The position numbers and the translations under genes were made by a program. A stretch of DNA of 36,222 nt from Acidobacteriaceae bacterium (GTDB lineage Bacteria > Acidobacteriota > Terriglobia > Terriglobales > Acidobacteriaceae), in contig JASHQH010000026.1 of the NCBI GenBank assembly GCA_030037635.1, forward strand, positions 1-36,222. Direction: 5' to 3'. The notes below the pieces were generated by a model that was not told where the DNA came from, did not search any database, and saw only the letters and a list, made by a program, of their open reading frames with translations. Of this stretch, positions 33,566 through 36,222 are shown in pieces; the first letter of the stretch is position 1; each line of letters starts with the position of its first letter.

Positions 33566-35995
33566 ATGAAACTCTACGTTCTTATCCTATTTTGGCTGTC
33601 GGCAGCGCTACTAAGCGGACAGAGCGTGCCGGCCGTTTCCGGAACGCAAACCACAGCATGTCCTACGGAGCCGGGGTCGGCTCCGAATAGTGCCGCGGCA
33701 ACATGCCCTCCCGCAGACCGGGCCACGACTGAAACGGGGCCGGCCTTCAATCCATATGCGACTGTGTCCGGCGCGGCGGCCGTTCCCTCGATCTCGTCTC
33801 AGGTTCCGCCCGAGATTGCTCCCGCCCGCACTGTGATTGTCCCCGCGCCGTATAAGGCGGTGGGCCCCATCACCACGCAAACCGAGTTTGAGATCTTCGC
33901 GGAAAATGAGGCCGGCCGTGCCCTTCCCATTTACGGCAGAAGCCTCTTCGACGAAGCTCCTACGACCTTTGCGCCTCTTGATCAGGTTCCTGTACCGGCT
34001 AACTACGTGCTGGGACCGGGCGATGAGCTGCTCATTCGTGCCTGGGGCAAGATCGATCTCGATACGCGCGTAGAGGTGGACCGAAACGGCCAGATCTTTG
34101 TGCCCAGGGTGGGCAGCCTAACCGTTGCCGGCCTGCGCTACGAACAGCTCGAAGGCTTTCTGCATGCGTCCATCGCCGCGCTGTACAAGGACTTCGATCT
34201 GAACGTGACCATGGGGCAGCTGCGCTCCATCCAGATTTTCGTTCTCGGGAGCGCGCGCCAACCGGGCGCGTACACGGTAAGCTCGTTGAGCACGCTGGTG
34301 AATGCGCTCTTTACCTCGGGAGGGCCATCGGCAACCGGCTCCATGCGCCACATCCAGTTGCGCCGCGGCGACCGCCAGCTCACCGAATTCGACGTCTATG
34401 ATCTGCTGCGCAGGGGCGATAAGTCGCGCGATATGCAACTGCTCCCGGGAGATGTAATTTATATCCCGCCGGCCGGCCCGCAGGTGGCCCTGGTAGGCAG
34501 CGTCAACGAGCCAGGAATTTACGAGTTGAAGGGCGACGAAACCGTAGCCTCGGCACTGGAGGAAGCGGCAGGCACGGCCAATCTGGCCGACGAGAACCGC
34601 GTGCTGCTGGAGCGGATTGAAAACCACGCAAACCGGCAAGTGGAGGCCTTCGCTCTCGATGCTCAAGGCTTGAAGAGAGTGTTGCGCGATGGCGATCTGC
34701 TCCGCGTCTATGCGGTGTCGCCGCGCTTCGACAACGCAGTCACGCTCCGCGGCAATGTCGCCCAGCCCGGACGCTATGTTTGGCATGAGGGAATGCGCAT
34801 TTCCGACCTGATCCCTTCCCGGCAATTCCTGCTCACGCGGGATTACTGGAACCAGCAGAACTTCCTCGTCCAGCAAAGAGCCGGCAATCCGTTTGACCTG
34901 TCGCCCAATCAGTACAATCCGCAGACCGGCGCCAACGCACCTGCCGAGATTCATGCGCAAACTGAAAGCAGTGCGCAGATAGGTACCGGCTCGCAAGCAG
35001 CAGCGGAGACGGAAACCACTTTCGAGGCGGCACGAAACGCAGAGGAAATCAATTGGGACTACGCGGCCATCGAAAGGCTCGATGAGCAGGACTTGAGTAC
35101 CCGATTAATCCCATTCAACCTGGGCAACGCGATCGATAGCCCAACATCCAACGACAATCAGCAATTACGAGCCGGTGATGTCATCACCATCTTCAGCGAG
35201 AAAGACACTCCTCTGCCCGTTGGAAAACACGCTGTTTTTGTTCGCATTGATGGAGAAGTAAACGCTCCCGGCGTCTACCGTGTGGACCCTGGAGAATCAC
35301 TGCGGGATGTGGTGAAGCGCGCCGGCGGAATTACACCGAATGCGTATCTTTACGCCTCTGTTTTCACCCGCCTTTCGACGCGGCTTGCCGAGGAGCTCGA
35401 GTTGAAACAATCAACTGAGCAGTTGCAGAGAGAGCTCCTGGAGCGAAACGCGTCTGTGTCAACAGCCGGTGGTTCGGCTTCCGCCGACCAGACGGCGCAA
35501 TTGAAAGAGCAGCAGGCCTTGCTGGCGCAGCTTGCGTCTGTTCGGCCCACGGGGCGGGTGGTCCTTGCCATCAAGCCCAGCGCCACCACTGTGGACGACG
35601 TTCCGGCTTTCCCGTTGGAGGACGGCGATCGATTCTACATACCGACAGCAATGAATACGGTTCAGGTCTCCGGCGCGGTCTACAACGAAAGCGCCTTTCG
35701 TTACGAGCGAACCAAACGCCTCTCCTCCTACTTGAACGACGCCGGCGGCCCGACGCGCCAAGCCGACGTGCGACGCATCTTCCTCATTCGTGCCGACGGC
35801 GCGGTGGTGAGCCGGCAAACGCACGGCGAGTTCTGGCGGAGCAACTTCGAAAACACGTCCCTGATGCCAGGCGACTCTGTGATCGTGCCCCCCAAGCTGA
35901 AGGGCCCGAATGCTTTTTTGCAACAGCTCCCCTTCTATACTCAAATGCTTTCGCAAGCAGCCTTGACGGGCGCAGTTCTGGGGACAACTTACTAG
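33566..35995 (+). CDS. SLBB-domain polysaccharide export protein (Wza-like)
   Basis: An 809-residue exported protein; the start at 33566 (MKLYVLILFWLSAALLSGQS) gives a signal peptide. The polysaccharide-export domain begins at ~150 with YVLGPGDELLIRAWGKIDLD, followed by VDRNGQIFVPRVGSLTVAG. Several SLBB domains follow: IQIFVLGSARQPGAYTV, VALVGSVNEPGIYELKG, VTLRGNVAQPGRYVWHEG, VFVRIDGEVNAPGVYRVDPGE and a last one near VQVSGAVYNE. This is the outer-membrane channel type of Wzy-dependent or synthase export systems. It ends LPFYTQMLSQAALTGAVLGTTY. A second, out-of-frame SLBB-like end lies just after the stop. The spacing to the Wzi-like gene is 92 bases. Confidence 0.9.
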   Translation: MKLYVLILFWLSAALLSGQSVPAVSGTQTTACPTEPGSAPNSAAATCPPADRATTETGPAFNPYATVSGAAAVPSISSQVPPEIAPARTVIVPAPYKAVGPITTQTEFEIFAENEAGRALPIYGRSLFDEAPTTFAPLDQVPVPANYVLGPGDELLIRAWGKIDLDTRVEVDRNGQIFVPRVGSLTVAGLRYEQLEGFLHASIAALYKDFDLNVTMGQLRSIQIFVLGSARQPGAYTVSSLSTLVNALFTSGGPSATGSMRHIQLRRGDRQLTEFDVYDLLRRGDKSRDMQLLPGDVIYIPPAGPQVALVGSVNEPGIYELKGDETVASALEEAAGTANLADENRVLLERIENHANRQVEAFALDAQGLKRVLRDGDLLRVYAVSPRFDNAVTLRGNVAQPGRYVWHEGMRISDLIPSRQFLLTRDYWNQQNFLVQQRAGNPFDLSPNQYNPQTGANAPAEIHAQTESSAQIGTGSQAAAETETTFEAARNAEEINWDYAAIERLDEQDLSTRLIPFNLGNAIDSPTSNDNQQLRAGDVITIFSEKDTPLPVGKHAVFVRIDGEVNAPGVYRVDPGESLRDVVKRAGGITPNAYLYASVFTRLSTRLAEELELKQSTEQLQRELLERNASVSTAGGSASADQTAQLKEQQALLAQLASVRPTGRVVLAIKPSATTVDDVPAFPLEDGDRFYIPTAMNTVQVSGAVYNESAFRYERTKRLSSYLNDAGGPTRQADVRRIFLIRADGAVVSRQTHGEFWRSNFENTSLMPGDSVIVPPKLKGPNAFLQQLPFYTQMLSQAALTGAVLGTTY

Positions 35996-36096
35996 CAAGA
36001 GGCGGATTTACGCTGCTTCCCGGCGACGCGATCATCGTACCGGCAAAACTGAATCGCAACCAGCCCCCGAATCTTACCAGGAAACGCCCCCAATGA
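35996..36096 (+). pseudogene. Leftover C-terminus of an SLBB export protein
   Basis: In a frame different from that of the gene before it, this stretch reads GGFTLLPGDAIIVPAKLNRN... to a TGA at 36094. It closely resembles the upstream gene's own SLMPGDSVIVPPKLKGPN near residues 770-785. Its TGA overlaps the ATG of the next gene as ATGA, the usual coupling of cotranscribed genes. It therefore looks like the 3' end of a former second SLBB gene, or of the original end of the current one, left by deletion or frameshift. Confidence 0.5.
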
Positions 36097-36222
36097 ATGG
36101 TCGAAATTCAGCGCAGGCAACGCCTCTGCTCGATACTCTTGCCGGGCTTGCACGTCGTAAAGCTCTTATCGCGGCGGTAACAGCGGCGGGGATGTTGGTC
36201 GGAATCGCCGTGGCGTGGCTGC
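36093..36222 (+). CDS. Wzz-like polysaccharide chain-length protein, 5' part
   Basis: Forty-three codons are visible from the ATG at 36093 to the window edge. The sequence has a short cytoplasmic start with the pattern LLDTLAGLARRKALI, then the beginning of a membrane helix (AAVTAAGMLVGIAVAWL). This arrangement is typical of the N-terminus of Wzz/BY-kinase-type co-polymerases, which set exopolysaccharide chain length. The position behind an SLBB export gene supports the call. The rest of the protein, including any kinase domain, is outside the window. Confidence 0.6.
   Translation, partial: MNGRNSAQATPLLDTLAGLARRKALIAAVTAAGMLVGIAVAWL

Overview
The window is about 36.2 kb of G+C-rich bacterial chromosome. 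Gene content, GTG/TTG starts, Tat-exported proteins with RRxF motifs, a RimP with a long insertion, a very long Pro/Ala/Gly IF-2 linker and a Wzi/SLBB/Wzz-type exopolysaccharide locus suggest a Gram-negative soil bacterium, most probably Acidobacteriota (Terriglobia). That assignment is an inference from gene style, not a database result. No CRISPR array, rRNA or intact insertion sequence was seen.

Left part (1-4.7 kb, minus strand): a 5'-partial gene for an exported DUF3298/RsiV-like protein, then rpoD with a strong intrinsic terminator, then dnaG. Next (4.8-8.6 kb, plus) comes a self-contained efflux operon: a TetR repressor preceded by a 33-bp palindrome, then a HlyD-type membrane fusion protein, an ABC ATPase and an ABC-2 permease, each start overlapping the previous stop as ATGA. 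It is followed (8.9-12.0 kb) by a compact four-gene cassette: two duplicated small PA2779-like membrane proteins, a C39-like cysteine peptidase, and a TPR protein with a C-terminal half that reads like an outer-membrane beta-barrel. This cassette is the best candidate here for a poorly described system. yceI and a pirin gene follow, each behind a copy of the same 16-bp GTTGCAAC dyad.

Middle (13.9-24.1 kb): tRNA-Val(GAC); a Tat-exported GHL6-like glycoside hydrolase whose ribosome-binding site abuts a hairpin; rbfA-nrnA; an ArnT-like glycosyltransferase; a double-GNAT acetyltransferase; then on the minus strand a PAP2-family membrane phosphatase, a Tat lipoprotein with two PLD HKD motifs, and a DJ-1/PfpI protein.

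Right part: the minus-strand rimP-nusA-infB operon (24.4-30.2 kb) has a good sigma70 promoter, an intrinsic-terminator hairpin inside its leader, and a purine tract with nine GGG runs between rimP and nusA. rbfA-nrnA, which often lie directly after infB, sit 6 kb away on the other strand, so an ancestral cluster appears to have been broken. A gene-poor kilobase (30.2-31.2 kb) holds several strong hairpins, a tandem repeat and a tRNA 3'-end-like remnant. The window ends in an exopolysaccharide export cluster on the plus strand: a ribbon-helix-helix protein, a Wzi-like outer-membrane protein, an SLBB/Wza-like export protein, and the first 43 codons of a Wzz-like protein. A leftover SLBB-like C-terminus lies between the last two.
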